From Labilithrix sp. (GTDB taxonomy: Bacteria > Myxococcota_A > Polyangia > Polyangiales > Polyangiaceae): a stretch of 64,000 bases of DNA. Position numbers and translations under genes: made by a program. Positions within the stretch are counted from its first letter, which is position 1, and each line of letters begins with the position of its first letter. Shown here piece after piece: positions 8,260-19,700 of the stretch. The notes below the pieces were generated by a model that searched no databases, had not been told where the DNA came from, and worked only from the letters and a program-made list of their open reading frames with translations. The DNA lies in assembly GCA_019637225.1 (NCBI GenBank), contig JAHBWC010000001.1:212421-276420 (forward strand). The letters are read 5' to 3'.

Positions 8260-10521
8260 CTACACCGCGAGCGCGCGGAGGATGGGGAGCTCGCGCACGC
8301 GCGTCCCGGTGAGCGCGAAGATCGCGTTCGTGAGGGCCGGCGCCACCGGGGGCACGCCCGGCTCGCCGACGCCCGCCGGCGGCGCGTCGCTCCGGAGGAC
8401 CTCGACGTGGATCCGTCGGGGCGCCTCGGGGAGGCGCAAGAGCCGGAAGTCGCGGAAGTTCGACTGCTCCGTCGCGCCGGCCTTCATCGTGATCTCCCCG
8501 TAGAGCGCGTGGCTCAGCCCGAAGACGACGGCGCCCTCGAACTGCGAGCGCACGCGCTCCATGTTCACGACGAGGCCGGCGTCGGCCACGATCCACGCCT
8601 CGTCGACGCGGATCTTGCCGGCCGCGTCTCTCACGACGGAGACGACGACGGCGACGTACGCGAGGAAGCTCCGGTGCACGGCGAGGCCGAGCGCGCGCTT
8701 CGAGGCGGCGCGATCCTTCCAGCCGGCGAGCGCGGTGACGCGCTCGAGCACGCGCCGATGCCGGGCCGTGTCGACCGGGTACCGGTCGAGCGGCTGGCCG
8801 TAGTTCGGCAGCTCCTTCACGCCGAGGTCGGCGGGGCCCCAGGTGCGCGGCGGTCCGAGGACCTCGAGCAGGTGCTCGGCCGGATCGATCCCGCGCGCGT
8901 GGGCGAGCTCGTCGAGGAAGCTCTGCACCGCGAACGCGTGGTAGATGTTCGCGACCGACCGGAGCCAGCCGATGCGCGTGTGCGCGCGCGCTTCGCAGTT
9001 TTCGGCGCGTACGTTCGGGATCGCGAGCGGCACGTCGAGCACGCCCTGCGCGAGCTGTCCGGGGGCGGAGAAGCTCGCCCCGTCGAAGATCGACGCGATC
9101 GGCGGGAAGGCCGTGCGGTGCTGCCAGGCGATGATCTTGCCGGCGCCGTCGAGCCCGGCGACGAGCCGCTGCGCGCTGACCGAGTGGTAGTAGTCGTGCT
9201 GGAGGTCGTCCTCGCGCGTCCACTGCACGCGCACCGGCGCGCCCATCTCCTTCGCGACGAGCGCGGCCTCGACCACGAAGTCGGGCTTCGACTTCCGACC
9301 GAAGCCGCCGCCCAGCAAGGTCACGTGCACCGTGACCTTGCTCTCGTCGAGCCCGAGCGCCTTCGCGAGCGCGGTGCGCGCGGACTGCGGGTTCTGCGTC
9401 GACGCCCACACCTCGCACGACTGCGCGTCGACCTTGGCGACGGCCACCGGCGGCTCCATCGGCGCGTGCGCCAGATTGGCTGCGTAGTACATGGATTCGA
9501 CGGTTCGCTTCGCGCCCGCGAGCGCCCCGTCGACGTCGCCGAGATCGCGCACGACGCGACCCGGCGCACGGACGGCGGCCTCGAGCTTCGCGCGGTACGT
9601 CGTCGAGTCGTACACGGTGTTGTCGCCGTGCTCCCACGCGATCTCGAGGAGCTTGCGGCCGCGCATCGCCGACCACGTGTCGTCGGCGACGACCGCGAGG
9701 CCGCCGAGGGGCTGGAAGCCGTAGGGCGGCTTCGGCGCGGGGAGGGCCACGACGCGCTTCACGCCCTTGACCGCGAGCGCCCTCGCGGGATCGTGCCTCG
9801 CCACCTTGCCGCCGACGACGGGCGGGCGCGCGATGACGGCGGTGAGCATCCCCGGCAGGCGCACGTCGGCGCCGAACGCGGCGCGCCCGGTGACGATGTC
9901 GGGGCCGTCGACGAGCGGGAGATCCTTGCCGATCGTCCTGAGCTCCGAGAGTGGACGGAGCACGATCGCCTCCGCGCTCGGCACCGGGACCTTCGCGGCG
10001 TCGTTCGCCAGCTCGCCGAACCCGAGCGATCGCTTCGTCGCGTCGTGGAACACGGCGTGGTCGCGGACCTGGAGCGCGGCGGCGGGCACCTTCAAGCGCC
10101 GCGCGGCGGCGGCGACGAGCATCATGCGCGTGGCGGCGCCGGTGCGCCGGAGTGCGTCGAAGGCCTTCCGGACGCTGCTCGATCCGTCGGTGTTCTGATC
10201 GCCGTAAGCCTTGTCGCCGTCGGCTTGCACGATCTTCACGCGCGCCATGTCCGCGCCGAGCTCGTCGGCGATCAGCGCCGGGAGCGTGCTGCGTACGCCC
10301 TGGCCCATCTCGGAGCGGGCGCACATGATCGTCACGACTCCGTCCGGCGCCACGTGCACGAACACGTTCGGCCGGAGGCCGTCGCCGCTTGCCGCGCCCG
10401 CTCTCGGCGTCGCCGCGGAGGGCTCCTCCGCGCGCGCGAACGATCCGAGCGCGAGGCCGCCGAGCGCGACGCCGAGCCCGGCGAGGAACGAGCGTCGGAC
10501 GACGCGGATCGACTCGCTCAC
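8260..10521 (-). CDS. Molybdopterin-binding subunit of isoquinoline oxidoreductase-like Mo-hydroxylase
   Basis: A 753-residue large subunit of the xanthine dehydrogenase/aldehyde oxidoreductase family, closest by eye to the IorB type. A twin-arginine signal (RRSFLAGLGVALGGLALG, from residue 9) indicates folded export to the periplasm with its partner. GGGFGRK lies mid-protein. GVGEPGVPP near the C-terminus carries the likely catalytic Glu (residue 720) that activates water at the Mo centre. Such enzymes hydroxylate N-heterocycles or aldehydes; the substrate is not readable. GTG start, 3 nt after the 2Fe-2S subunit stop. Confidence 0.9.
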   Translation of the reverse strand: MSESIRVVRRSFLAGLGVALGGLALGSFARAEEPSAATPRAGAASGDGLRPNVFVHVAPDGVVTIMCARSEMGQGVRSTLPALIADELGADMARVKIVQADGDKAYGDQNTDGSSSVRKAFDALRRTGAATRMMLVAAAARRLKVPAAALQVRDHAVFHDATKRSLGFGELANDAAKVPVPSAEAIVLRPLSELRTIGKDLPLVDGPDIVTGRAAFGADVRLPGMLTAVIARPPVVGGKVARHDPARALAVKGVKRVVALPAPKPPYGFQPLGGLAVVADDTWSAMRGRKLLEIAWEHGDNTVYDSTTYRAKLEAAVRAPGRVVRDLGDVDGALAGAKRTVESMYYAANLAHAPMEPPVAVAKVDAQSCEVWASTQNPQSARTALAKALGLDESKVTVHVTLLGGGFGRKSKPDFVVEAALVAKEMGAPVRVQWTREDDLQHDYYHSVSAQRLVAGLDGAGKIIAWQHRTAFPPIASIFDGASFSAPGQLAQGVLDVPLAIPNVRAENCEARAHTRIGWLRSVANIYHAFAVQSFLDELAHARGIDPAEHLLEVLGPPRTWGPADLGVKELPNYGQPLDRYPVDTARHRRVLERVTALAGWKDRAASKRALGLAVHRSFLAYVAVVVSVVRDAAGKIRVDEAWIVADAGLVVNMERVRSQFEGAVVFGLSHALYGEITMKAGATEQSNFRDFRLLRLPEAPRRIHVEVLRSDAPPAGVGEPGVPPVAPALTNAIFALTGTRVRELPILRALAV

Positions 10522-10524
10522 GGC

Positions 10525-10974
10525 TCACCCGCGGCCCTTCTTCACGGCGGCCCGGATCCGGAGGTAGGTGCCGCATCGGCAGAGGTTTCCGGCGAGCGAC
10601 CGATCGATCTCCGCGTCGGTCGGCTTCGCCTTCTTCGCGAGGAGAGCGGCCGCGCTCATGATCTGACCGGCCTGGCAGAAGCCGCATTGCGGGACGCCGA
10701 GCTCGAGCCACGCCCTCTGCAGCGGGTGCGAGCCGTCCGGCGAGAGGCCCTCGATCGTGGTGACGTGCTTGCCCGCCGCGCGCCGCACCGGCGTCACGCA
10801 CGAGCGCACGGCCTCGCCGTCGAGGTGGACCGTGCACGCTCCGCACAGTGCCTCGCCGCAGCCGTACTTCGTGCCCGTGAGGCCGAGCGCGTCGCGGAGC
10901 GCCCAGAGCAGCGGTGTCTCCGGGTCGACGTCGAGCTCGCGATCGGTCCCGTTGACGCGGAGTCGGATACTCAT
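10525..10974 (-). CDS. 2Fe-2S subunit of isoquinoline oxidoreductase-like Mo-hydroxylase
   Basis: A 149-residue electron-transfer subunit (IorA/CoxS type). Plant-type ferredoxin cluster Cys are C39, C44, C47 and C59. The second, all-helical cluster uses C97, C100, C132 and C134. All eight are present. It has no signal peptide and is expected to be co-exported with the Tat-bearing large subunit. The ATG (complement 10974-10972) overlaps the TGA of the cytochrome gene as ATGA, and its own stop is 3 nt from the Mo-subunit GTG, so the stoichiometry is probably coupled. Confidence 0.94.
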   Translation of the reverse strand: MSIRLRVNGTDRELDVDPETPLLWALRDALGLTGTKYGCGEALCGACTVHLDGEAVRSCVTPVRRAAGKHVTTIEGLSPDGSHPLQRAWLELGVPQCGFCQAGQIMSAAALLAKKAKPTDAEIDRSLAGNLCRCGTYLRIRAAVKKGRG

Positions 10975-11618
10975 CGCTTCACCTCGTCCCGTGGGCACGC
11001 CGCGCCCTCCTTGACCCACGCGCCGACGAGCGCGGCGAACTCGGCTTGCGTCCCCGGCGCCGGCTCGCGGCCGTGTCCGGGCGCCCAGCCCCAGGCGACG
11101 AGCTCGTCGTGCGCGGTGTGCTCGGCGATCTCGGCGAGGCTCTTGTCGCCGTTCCGCTTGCGGTCCTTGAGCTGCTCGCAGAGCGCGCCGGGCGTCTTGC
11201 CGACCCAGGCCATCTCGATCGGCGCGAGATGCCACTTCGGCGCTCCGGGGACGCGCGCGAGCTCGAGGTTGCGATCCTGATGGCAGGACGCGCACTCGAG
11301 CGCGGGCACGCCCGTGTCGCTCGGGCCGCGCGCGACGGGCGGATCGTGCATGCGCCCGTCCTCGCCCTGGGTCGGGCTGTCGCCGGCGGGGTGGCAGTTC
11401 GTGCACCGCGCGTGGAGCATCACGCGGCTCGCCTCGACGAAGATCGCCCGCGCGCGGTCGTCGCGGTCCGGGATCGCGGCGAAGTCGCGCGGCGCGCGGA
11501 GCGCGTTCCTCGGCACGGCGGGCAAGGTGACCGGCGCGGCCGCGACGGCTCCTCCGCAGCCGAGCGCGAGGAGGGCGATCCCGGCGAGCCGGATGCCGCC
11601 GCTCTGCTTGGTGGGCAT
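10971..11618 (-). CDS. Diheme c-type cytochrome, Mo-hydroxylase operon
   Basis: A 215-residue exported protein with a short basic N-terminus, a hydrophobic segment and LALGCG, a possible lipobox. Two haem c attachment motifs, CTNCH (72-76) and CASCH (109-113), are present. As first gene of the operon it probably takes electrons from the 2Fe-2S subunit in the periplasm and passes them to the respiratory chain. The spacing [10 protein letters not shown] and a conserved-looking LCEQLKD follow the second haem. Start ATG complement 11618. The upstream gap to transaldolase is divergent. Confidence 0.85.
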   Translation of the reverse strand: MPTKQSGGIRLAGIALLALGCGGAVAAAPVTLPAVPRNALRAPRDFAAIPDRDDRARAIFVEASRVMLHARCTNCHPAGDSPTQGEDGRMHDPPVARGPSDTGVPALECASCHQDRNLELARVPGAPKWHLAPIEMAWVGKTPGALCEQLKDRKRNGDKSLAEIAEHTAHDELVAWGWAPGHGREPAPGTQAEFAALVGAWVKEGAACPRDEVKR

Positions 11619-11730
11619 GCGTCCCTAGATAGAACGATCCGGCGCCGCGAACGACCCGGATCTGCGGCGCGTCGTGGGCGGCGGCGGAGCTCGCGCTGCG
11701 GCGGCACGCGCGGTGCACGGATTTCGCACC

Positions 11731-12852
11731 ATGAATCCGATCCGCCGCCTCGAAGAGCTCGAGCAGAGCATCTGGCTGGACTACATCGATCGCGCGCTCC
11801 TCACGTCGGGAGAGCTCGAGCGCGACGTCGGGCAAGGGCTCCGCGGACTCACGTCGAACCCGACGATCTTCCAGAAGGCCATCGCCGGCTCGAGCGACTA
11901 CGACGAGCTCATCCGATCTGCGCCGCCCTCCGAGAAGGACCAGAGCGTGCTCGAGCGCATCATGGTGCGCGACCTCGTGCTGGCGTGCGATCGCCTCCGG
12001 CCGGTCTACGAGGCGTCGGGCGGCGCGGACGGCTTCGCGTCGATCGAGGTCCCTCCGGGAGTCGCCGAGGACTGCGCGGCGTCCGTCGAGCAAGCGCTCC
12101 GCCTGTGGAACCTCGTGCACCGGCCGAACCTCATGGTGAAGATCCCCGGCACCCGCGCGGCGCTCCCGGCGATCGAGAGCTGCCTCGCGCACGGCATCAA
12201 CATCAACATCACGCTCCTCTTCTCCGTGTCGCGCTACCGCGAGGTGCTCGAGGCGTACCTGAGGGCGCTCGAGGCGCGCGTCGCGCGGAACGATCCGGTC
12301 GAGCGGATCGCGTCGGTGGCGAGCTTCTTCGTGTCTCGCGTCGACGCGAAGGTCGACGCGGTGCTCGACGCCCTCGATGAGCCTCGTCGGAGCGAGGGCC
12401 GAGACCTCCGCGGCGAGATCGCGATCGCGAACGCGAAGCTCGCCTACGAGGAGTACGAGCGGATCTACGCGAGCGAGCGCTGGGAGCGGCTGGCCGCGCG
12501 AGGCGCCCACCCGCAGAGGCTCCTCTGGGCGTCGACGTCGCCGAAGGATCCGGCGTACCCGGACCTCTATTACGTCGAGGCGCTCATCGGACCGGAGACC
12601 GTCGACACGGTGACGCCGGATCTGTTCCGCGCGTACCTCGATCGGGGCGATCCGGCGCTGCGCCTCACCGGGGAGCGCGATCGCGCGCACGCGCAGATGG
12701 CCGCGCTCGCGCGGCTCGGGATCGACTTCTGCTGGCTCGCCGAGGAGCTCGAAGAGGAGGGCATCCTCGCGTTCGCGCGGTCCTACGACAAGGCCCTCGC
12801 GACCATCGCCGACAAGCGCCGGACGATCGCGCCCGAGGCCGCGCGGCTCTGA
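11731..12852 (+). CDS. tal: Transaldolase
   Basis: A 373-residue transaldolase of the longer bacterial/actinobacterial type. TSNPTIF (41-47) and the Schiff-base Lys137 in VKIPGT are present, with [17 protein letters not shown] and [11 protein letters not shown] downstream. It moves the dihydroxyacetone unit between sugar phosphates in the non-oxidative pentose phosphate pathway. The start at ATG 11731 ([10 protein letters not shown]) fits the family; the reading frame continues upstream without conserved sequence. The gene is not linked to gnd in this window. Confidence 0.95.
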   Translation: MNPIRRLEELEQSIWLDYIDRALLTSGELERDVGQGLRGLTSNPTIFQKAIAGSSDYDELIRSAPPSEKDQSVLERIMVRDLVLACDRLRPVYEASGGADGFASIEVPPGVAEDCAASVEQALRLWNLVHRPNLMVKIPGTRAALPAIESCLAHGININITLLFSVSRYREVLEAYLRALEARVARNDPVERIASVASFFVSRVDAKVDAVLDALDEPRRSEGRDLRGEIAIANAKLAYEEYERIYASERWERLAARGAHPQRLLWASTSPKDPAYPDLYYVEALIGPETVDTVTPDLFRAYLDRGDPALRLTGERDRAHAQMAALARLGIDFCWLAEELEEEGILAFARSYDKALATIADKRRTIAPEAARL

Positions 12853-12891
12853 GGGCGCCGGGCAAGCTCGACCGCCGTTGACCGGCCGCCC
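12853..12891 (+). terminator. Possible weak terminator after transaldolase
   Basis: GGGCG-CCGG (12853-12861) can pair with CCGGCCGCCC (12882-12891) if one base bulges. The loop is about 20 nt and there is no T-run, so support is weak. Confidence 0.22.
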
Positions 12892-12906
12892 AGAACCAAC
12901 GAGGAT
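12878..12906 (+). promoter_or_regulatory. Candidate housekeeping-type promoter for the kinase gene
   Basis: TTGACC (12878-12883) is followed after exactly 17 nt by GAGGAT (12901-12906), which keeps three of six -10 positions. The predicted start would be about 25 nt before ATG 12937. It overlaps the weak terminator arm. Plausible but unproven. Confidence 0.28.
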
Positions 12907-12936
12907 AGTTCCTGGCTGGGCGAGGACGACCGTCGA

Positions 12937-15900
12937 ATGGGGCTTCTGGGAATCGCTCGAGAGGGCCTGCTGGCGCGGCGTTTCGAGCTGAGGGAGCGTC
13001 TCGGCGAAGGCGGGATGGGCGTCGTCTATCGAGCGTGGGACCGCGCGCTCGGCAAGGAGGTCGCGCTCAAGCGGATGCACGAGATCGGCCCGATGCAGGC
13101 CCAGCGGCTCAAGTCGGAGTTCCGCACCCGCTCGGCGCTCCAGCACCGCAACCTCGTGCAGCTCTTCGAGCTGGTGACCGACGGCGACGACTGCTTCTTC
13201 ACGATGGAGCTCGTCGACGGCACGGATCTCGAGTCGTGGGTGCGTCACGGCCGCGCCGCGCCCCTCGGCGCCGCGACGGGCAGCGGGCCCGCGGCGCGCG
13301 ACGGCGATCCGAAGACCGCGACGACGATCGACGGGCGGGCGCGCGGCGACGCGCCGGAGCCCGCGGCTCGAAGCGGGGTGCGCGCGACGAAACGCCCGCT
13401 CGACGCGGCGGCGCTCGCGCGGCTGCGCGCGGCGCTGTCGGAGCTGTGCGTCGGGCTCTCGGTGCTGCACGACGCGGCCGTCGTTCATCGCGACGTGAAG
13501 CCCGCGAACGTCATGGTCACGGCGAGCGGGCGGGTCGTCCTCCTCGACTTCGGCCTCGCCGCCACGCAGACGCTGAGGCCGCCCGATCTCGCGAGCGCAG
13601 GCACACCCCGGTACATGGCGCCCGAGCAGGTCCGCGCCGACGCGACGACGGCGGCCGCCGATCTCTACGCGGTGGGAGGCATCCTCTACGAGCTCCTCGC
13701 CGGTCGGAGTCCCTTCGGCGGTTCGATGCGCACGAACCAGGTGACGAAGGCCGCGGGCTCGCGACCTCCGCCGATCGCCGGCGAGACGCCCGACGAGGAC
13801 CTCGCGAACCTCGCGATGCTCCTCCTCGATCCCGAGCCACACGTCCGGCCCGACGCGCGCGGCGCGCTCCGGCACCTCGCGGCCGGCGCTGACGTGCCGT
13901 CGCTCTCGCCGACGTTCGGGCTGCCGGTCCCGGGCGGGTTCGTCGGCCGGCAGTCCGAGGTCGCCGCGCTGAAGAGCGCGCTCCGTCGCGTCGAGTCCGA
14001 GCGGATCCCCGTCGCCGTGCTCGTCGAGGGCCCGTCGGGGATCGGCAAGACGACGCTCCTCCGGAGCTTCCTCGCCGACCTCAAGGCGCGCGAGAAGCAC
14101 GCGCTCGTGCTCTCGTCGCGCTGCCATCCGCAAGAGACCGTGCCGTTCAAGGCTCTCGACGCGGCGATGGACGCGCTCGCGGCGCATGCGCGCGCGATGT
14201 TCGACCTCGGCTCGTTCGAGCCCGCGATCGCGCAGGCGGTGGTGCGCGTCTTCCCTGTCTTTCGCACCGTGCCGGAGCTCGGCGCGCATCCGGCGCCCGT
14301 CGTCTCGCCCGACGAGCCGGATCTCCGCGCGCGCGGCTTCGACGCTCTCCGCGAGGTGCTCGCGCGTCTCGCCGCGCGCGGACCCGTCGTCCTCTGGATC
14401 GACGACATGCAGTGGGACGACGCCGACTCGCTCGCCGTGCTCGAGGCGCTGCTCCGTCCGTTCGGCGCGCCCGCGCCGCCGCTGCTCCTCATCCTCAGCA
14501 TGCGCAGCGACAGTCGCGAGAGCGTCATCGTCGAGCGCCTCCTCGAGCCGCCGCCGCGCGCGCTCGTGCCCGTCGAGCGCGTTCGCCTCGGACCGCTCGA
14601 GGACGTGGACGCCGCGCGGCTCGCGGCGGTGTTCCTCGGAGAGGGAGACGCGCGCGTCGCCAGGGTCGTCAGCCAGAGCGAGGGCGACCCCTTCCTCACG
14701 TGCGAGCTCGCGCGGTACCTCGCGTCCGCGCCGTCGGACACCGAGCTCGCCCAGGGAGCGCTCGACGTGCAGGCGCTCGTCGCCGCGCGCCTGCGCGATC
14801 TCGCGCCCGCGGAGCGCGCGCTCCTCGACGTCGCCTCGATCGCGGTGCGCCCGCTGGCGACGACGATCGCGATCGAGGCCGCCCACCTCGAGGCCGAGGC
14901 GCGCACCGCGATCCTCGCCCTCCGCGACGCCTTCCTGCTCCGGCAGGGCCCTTCGGCGGCAGGCGAGGCGATCGCGCCGTACCACGACAAGATCGCCGAG
15001 GCCACGCAGCGGCTCCTCTCGTCCGGCGACCGGGCCGCGATTCACCGCTCGCTCGCGGAGACCCTCGAGCGCCACGCGCCCGACGACGCCGACGCGCTGT
15101 CGGTCCACTGGGAGGGGGCCGGCGAGACCGAGCGCGCGGCCGCGTGCGCCTACCGGGCCGCCGAGCGCGCCGCCGCGACGCTCGCGTTCGATCGCGCCGC
15201 CGAGCTCTACGAGAAGGCGATCGCGCTCGGCGGAGGCGACGTCGAGCGCGCGATCCTGCTCGAGCGGGCCGCCGCGGCGCACGCCAACCACGGGCGAGCG
15301 GCGGAGGCGGCGCGCCGCTACCTCGACGCGAGTCGCGAGCTCGGCGACGCGGTCGCCAGCGCGCACGTCCGCACGCTCAAGCGGCTCGCCGCCGAGCAGT
15401 ACGTCAAGGGTGGCTACGTGCGGCTCGGCTGGGAGGTCATGCGCTCGGTGCTCGCCGCCGCGGGCGTGGAGCCCCCGGCGTCGCCCACGCGCGCGATGCT
15501 CGGCGCGCTCCGCCGTCGCCTTCGCTTCGTGGCGCGGCGCATCGACGTCGACGGCATCCGCGAGCGGCGTATCCCCGAGGCCGAGCGTCCGCGCCTCGAG
15601 GCGCTCTGGACGGCGTCGACGAGCATGTCGATGGTCAACGTGACGCTCTCCGACGCGTTCCGCACCCAGCACCTCGAGCGGATCCTCGATGTCGGCGATG
15701 CGTCGTCCGTCGCGCGCGCGCTCGCGTACGAGGTCGCGCTCGAGGCGCACGTCGGCGGCCCGCTGTTCGACTGGCACGCGGAGCGGCTGCTGAATCACGC
15801 GCGCCGCCTCGTCGCGCTCACGAAGGACCCCTACGACGCCGCCTGGCTCGAGCTCGGCATCGCCAACCAGGCCTACTGCAGCGGACGTTTTTACGACGCG

Positions 15901-16779
15901 GTCCTCGCGTGCAACCGATCGCTCTCGATCTTGCGCGAATCGTGCAGCGGCGTGGCGTGGGAGATCACGACGGTGATGGCGTTCCTCCTGACGTCGCTCG
16001 CGATGCTGGGCGACCTGCCGGCGCTCCGTGAGGCCGCCGAGCGCTTCAGCGCCGACGCCGAGCACCGAGGCGATCTCTTCGGGGTCGCCGAGGGGTACGG
16101 CGGCGAGTGTGTCCTCGCGTGGTGGTCGAGGGGCGCCGGCGACGACGCGCTCGCTCGCGCGCGCGACGCCGTGGCGCGTCAGGGCGGCGACGCGGAGCGC
16201 TGGCCGGAGAAGACGTACCGCCGCGGGCAGCTCACCGAGCTGATGGGGACGGTGCACCTTCAGCTCATCGCCGGCGATCCGTGGCCGGCGTGGCGCATGC
16301 TGATCGATCACTGGGGCGAGCTCAAGTCCGCGATGATCCCGAGCCTCCAGTTCTACCGCTCGTGGCTCCGTCACGGTCGCGCGCGCGTCGCGCTCGCCGC
16401 GGCCGAGCGGTGCGACAGCGGGCGCGGGCAGGGCGGCTGGACGCGCGAGAGGCTCCTCGCCGACGCTCGCAAGATGCGCCGCGAGATCGACAAGGACACG
16501 CGGCCCTTCGCGGCGCCCTGGGCCGCGCTCGTCGAGGGAGGCCTCGCTCACGCCGACGCCGATCGCTCACGCGCCCTCGCTGCCCTCGAGCGCGCCGTCG
16601 CCGGCTTCGACCGCGCCGGGATGGCGCTCTACCGTGAGGCCGCGCGCTTCCGCCTTGGAGAGCTCTCGGCCTCGCCGCTGCGTCGCGACGAGGCGGAAGC
16701 CTGGATGCGCCGCCAAGGCGTGCCGGATCCGCGCGCGCTCGTCGACGCGCTCGTCCCCGGCTTTCGCGGCGCGACCTGA
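12937..16779 (+). CDS. Ser/Thr protein kinase fused to AAA ATPase and helical-repeat region
   Basis: A 1280-residue signalling protein. Kinase domain: GEGGMGVVY loop (23-31), Lys45, HRDVKPAN (184-191), DFG (204-206) and APE (228-230) are all intact, so it should be active. A low-complexity insert of about 50 residues (105-155) lies just before the alphaC-E region. A second NTPase domain begins at GFVGRQSE (about 334) with Walker [10 protein letters not shown] (365-373) and Walker B VVLWIDD (484-490). The remaining 600 residues are Ala/Leu/Arg-rich helical repeats resembling TPR scaffolds. No transmembrane segment is seen, so it is soluble. This PknK/STAND-like layout is common in myxobacteria. 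Confidence 0.92.
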   Translation: MGLLGIAREGLLARRFELRERLGEGGMGVVYRAWDRALGKEVALKRMHEIGPMQAQRLKSEFRTRSALQHRNLVQLFELVTDGDDCFFTMELVDGTDLESWVRHGRAAPLGAATGSGPAARDGDPKTATTIDGRARGDAPEPAARSGVRATKRPLDAAALARLRAALSELCVGLSVLHDAAVVHRDVKPANVMVTASGRVVLLDFGLAATQTLRPPDLASAGTPRYMAPEQVRADATTAAADLYAVGGILYELLAGRSPFGGSMRTNQVTKAAGSRPPPIAGETPDEDLANLAMLLLDPEPHVRPDARGALRHLAAGADVPSLSPTFGLPVPGGFVGRQSEVAALKSALRRVESERIPVAVLVEGPSGIGKTTLLRSFLADLKAREKHALVLSSRCHPQETVPFKALDAAMDALAAHARAMFDLGSFEPAIAQAVVRVFPVFRTVPELGAHPAPVVSPDEPDLRARGFDALREVLARLAARGPVVLWIDDMQWDDADSLAVLEALLRPFGAPAPPLLLILSMRSDSRESVIVERLLEPPPRALVPVERVRLGPLEDVDAARLAAVFLGEGDARVARVVSQSEGDPFLTCELARYLASAPSDTELAQGALDVQALVAARLRDLAPAERALLDVASIAVRPLATTIAIEAAHLEAEARTAILALRDAFLLRQGPSAAGEAIAPYHDKIAEATQRLLSSGDRAAIHRSLAETLERHAPDDADALSVHWEGAGETERAAACAYRAAERAAATLAFDRAAELYEKAIALGGGDVERAILLERAAAAHANHGRAAEAARRYLDASRELGDAVASAHVRTLKRLAAEQYVKGGYVRLGWEVMRSVLAAAGVEPPASPTRAMLGALRRRLRFVARRIDVDGIRERRIPEAERPRLEALWTASTSMSMVNVTLSDAFRTQHLERILDVGDASSVARALAYEVALEAHVGGPLFDWHAERLLNHARRLVALTKDPYDAAWLELGIANQAYCSGRFYDAVLACNRSLSILRESCSGVAWEITTVMAFLLTSLAMLGDLPALREAAERFSADAEHRGDLFGVAEGYGGECVLAWWSRGAGDDALARARDAVARQGGDAERWPEKTYRRGQLTELMGTVHLQLIAGDPWPAWRMLIDHWGELKSAMIPSLQFYRSWLRHGRARVALAAAERCDSGRGQGGWTRERLLADARKMRREIDKDTRPFAAPWAALVEGGLAHADADRSRALAALERAVAGFDRAGMALYREAARFRLGELSASPLRRDEAEAWMRRQGVPDPRALVDALVPGFRGAT

Positions 16780-16795
16780 GCCGACCGAGGCTCAG
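16776..16795. terminator. Bidirectional hairpin containing both stop codons
   Basis: CTGAGCC-6 nt-GGCTCAG forms a perfect 7-bp stem. The TGA of the forward kinase gene (16777-16779) and the TGA of the reverse gene (read from TCA 16792-16794) are both inside the stem. No T-tract. Confidence 0.4.
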
Positions 16796-19700
16796 CGCTT
16801 CGAGCGCCCGAAGAGGCGCGCGACCTTGCCGACGACGTTGCCGACGAACGGCGGGCACCACGGCGCGGGGGGCGGGATCGGATCGGGCGGCGCCTGGCCG
16901 GTCGGCGAGCAGTCACCTCGGTAGGGGAAGAGGTGGCTCAGCACCGACGGGAGCAGCTCGACGCCGAGGAGATCGAAGAGGTGCGGAAGCCCGAGGTCGA
17001 AGAGCGTCTGGTCGATCGCCTTCAGCGTGTCGAAGCTCGGGTTCTCGTAGCGCTCGATGTTCCAGATCCGGCAATAGTCGCCGATGAACGGAGACGGCAC
17101 CTCGTCGGCCGAGAGCTCGCTCGGATCGGGGTGGCGATCCGGCGGAGGCGACGGCGGGGCGACGGTCGAGCCGTGGTGCGCGTTGTAGTGATCGAGGACG
17201 GCGTTGACCGCGTGACGTCCGGACTCGTTCGCCGACTCCATCGTCGTCATGCGCGTGAACGTCTTGAGGTAGATGCCCGCGTAGACGAGCGAGCCCCAGT
17301 GGACGGGATATCCGCCGTGCGGCGCGGTCCAGACGCCGGGCGCCGGCGGCGCGGGCGCGACGGGGGCGTCGGGCACGTCGGGATCGAACGGCATCGGTCC
17401 GGGGCGGCGCTCCCAGTCCGACGTGATCGGGACGAGATACGGCGTCTCGTTTCGGACGACCACGCCCTTCTTGCCGTCGCGATCGCCGAACTCCAGGTTG
17501 TCGTCGACGTGGAACCACGTCGGCCGCGGCAGGCGGACCGGGCTCGGCCCGAGCGGCGCCGTGCGCAGATCGTTCGACAGCTGCATCCACACCCCAGTGC
17601 CGAGCTCCTCGTACGTCGAGTCCCAGGCGGTCGTGCGCGTCGGTCCCGCGGGGACCTTGAAGTCGCCGATGTCGACGCTGAGAAGACCCGCGAAGCCGTC
17701 GCGCTTCACGAAGGGAACGCGGTTCCAGGCGCGCTGCATGCTGAGCGTCGACAGCGACCAGGGCGCGTCGAGCGAGTAGGCGTGGCAGCCGATGGCGAAG
17801 TCCTGATCGAAGAAGTACTGCACGCCCGAGAGCGTCTGCAGGCGATCGCTCGGCCCGATGCCCGGCTGCGTGTGCGGATCGCGCGGCTTCCCGTCGAAGC
17901 TCGTCGTGTAGCCGACGAGCCCCGCGGGGACGCCGACCTTCGGGAGCGGCGCGGACACCTTCTCGGCCGACGGCGCGTCGGTCGCCACCACGACGTAGTG
18001 CGGTCTCCGGGTCCGTCCGAGCCACGGCTCGGCGGTCGCCTTGCCGCCGCGGCGCACGGACGGGACGACGACCTCCTTGCCGTCGACGGTCGCGACGTCG
18101 AGGCTCTCGAGCGCGCCCGAGACGAAGCGCACGCCGCGCTCGCCGAGGTAGCGCCGCCAGTGGATGAACCACGCCTCGGTCGTCGGCGCGTTGAGCGTGC
18201 CGTCGAAGCTCTCGCCGCTCCCCGGAGGCCGCGGCTCGAAGAGCTGGACGTAGGTGCTGCCGTTGGTGCGCGCGTCCCCGTAGCGCCAGTCGAACGCCGC
18301 GAGCACGCGCCCCGACGCCGTCGAGTCGCGCGTGAACGCGTTGCTGTAGCGGTAGAGGTAGCAGCGCGTCTTCGGCGAGAAGCCGCACAGGTAGTTCCAC
18401 CACGACATGTCCTCGAGCGGCGCGCGTCGCTCCGGGCACGTCGCGAGGTAGCGCGAGATGCGGATGCCCATCTGGAGGAAGTCGCGCGGGTCGTAGTCGT
18501 CGCCGATGAGCGTCGTCAGCGCGGCGCGCACCATCTGGAGCGGCGTCGAGCTGCTCGAGGGCGCAGGGACGGGGCGCTTGCCGCTCCGGAGCATGAGCTG
18601 CTCGGGCGTGGGGTTCAGGTTGTCGATCACGCGACGCTCGGTCTGGTGGCCGTCGCGGTCGTAGACGGGGATGCGCGCCATCGTGTCGGTGACGTGCCGG
18701 TAGTACGCCGGGAAGAAGCGGAAGCCGTGCTCGCCAGGCAGCACCCACTCTTCGAGGGCGATGATCGCCTCGGGGCGCCCGGTCGCGCCGTCCGCCGCGA
18801 GCACGATGAGGTCGTCGGCGACGCCGCTCGCGACGAGGCGGTCGCGCACGGCCTCGGCGCGGCGCGCCGCGAGCGCGCGCGGCTCGGGCTCGACGGCGGC
18901 GGACGCGCCGCTGACGCGCATCCGGTAGCCCTGATCGCAGTACGTGTCGCGGAACGCGCGGGCGGCGCTCGCGATCGCGCGCTCGGCCTCGTCCGGCACG
19001 CTCGACGAGCCGGCGGCGAAGGTGACGTGGCGCGCGCTCCAGCGATCGTCGCGGGAGCTCGGCGTGGGGCGGCCGGCCGGCTGGCTTGCCGGCGCCTGGC
19101 CGAGTCGGGGCACGCGCGCGTAGTGCGAGCGCGCCATCCCGCCGACGGCCATCCCGCGGTCGCCCTTCGCGTCGAGCGCCTGCTCGGGCTCGACGACGGT
19201 GACCGCGAAGCCGCGATCGACGAGCTCGTGCGCGACGGTGAGCCCGGTGACGCCGCCGCCGAACACCGTGGCCTCCGCCGTGTAGCCGCCGACGAGCCCT
19301 TCGCCCGTCGACCACTCGGCGAGGTACGAGTCGGACCACTCGGCGATGCCGTCGAGCGTGAAGACCCGCGCCGGCTGCCAGCTGCCGCTCTCGTCCTTCT
19401 CCGAGACCCGCAGCGTGACCGCGACGTGCTGCTCGAAGAGGACGATCGTCGTGTACAGCGGGAGCGTCGCGCTCTGGGGCGCCGACCACTCCACCTCGAC
19501 GCGGAGGCGGCCCGTCGGATCGACGAGCGTCGTCGTGGCGCTCTCGGGGTACTTCCACGGCGTGCCCGGCCAGTCGCGGAAGCCGGCGTACGTCGGGAGA
19601 TCGATCCCCGAGGCGTCGAACGCGACGCGCCGTCCGTCGAGGTCGAGGATCGCCGCGCGCGGCGGATCGAAGCCATCCGAGTAGCCGAGGTCGAGCGCGA

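Noticed and set aside
10525..16551. A 2008-codon open frame on the reverse strand across the kinase gene.
   Set aside because: Composition is Arg/Glu/Ala/Leu without domains. It is the antisense of the real kinase and transaldolase genes; only its last 149 codons (2Fe-2S subunit) are genuine.
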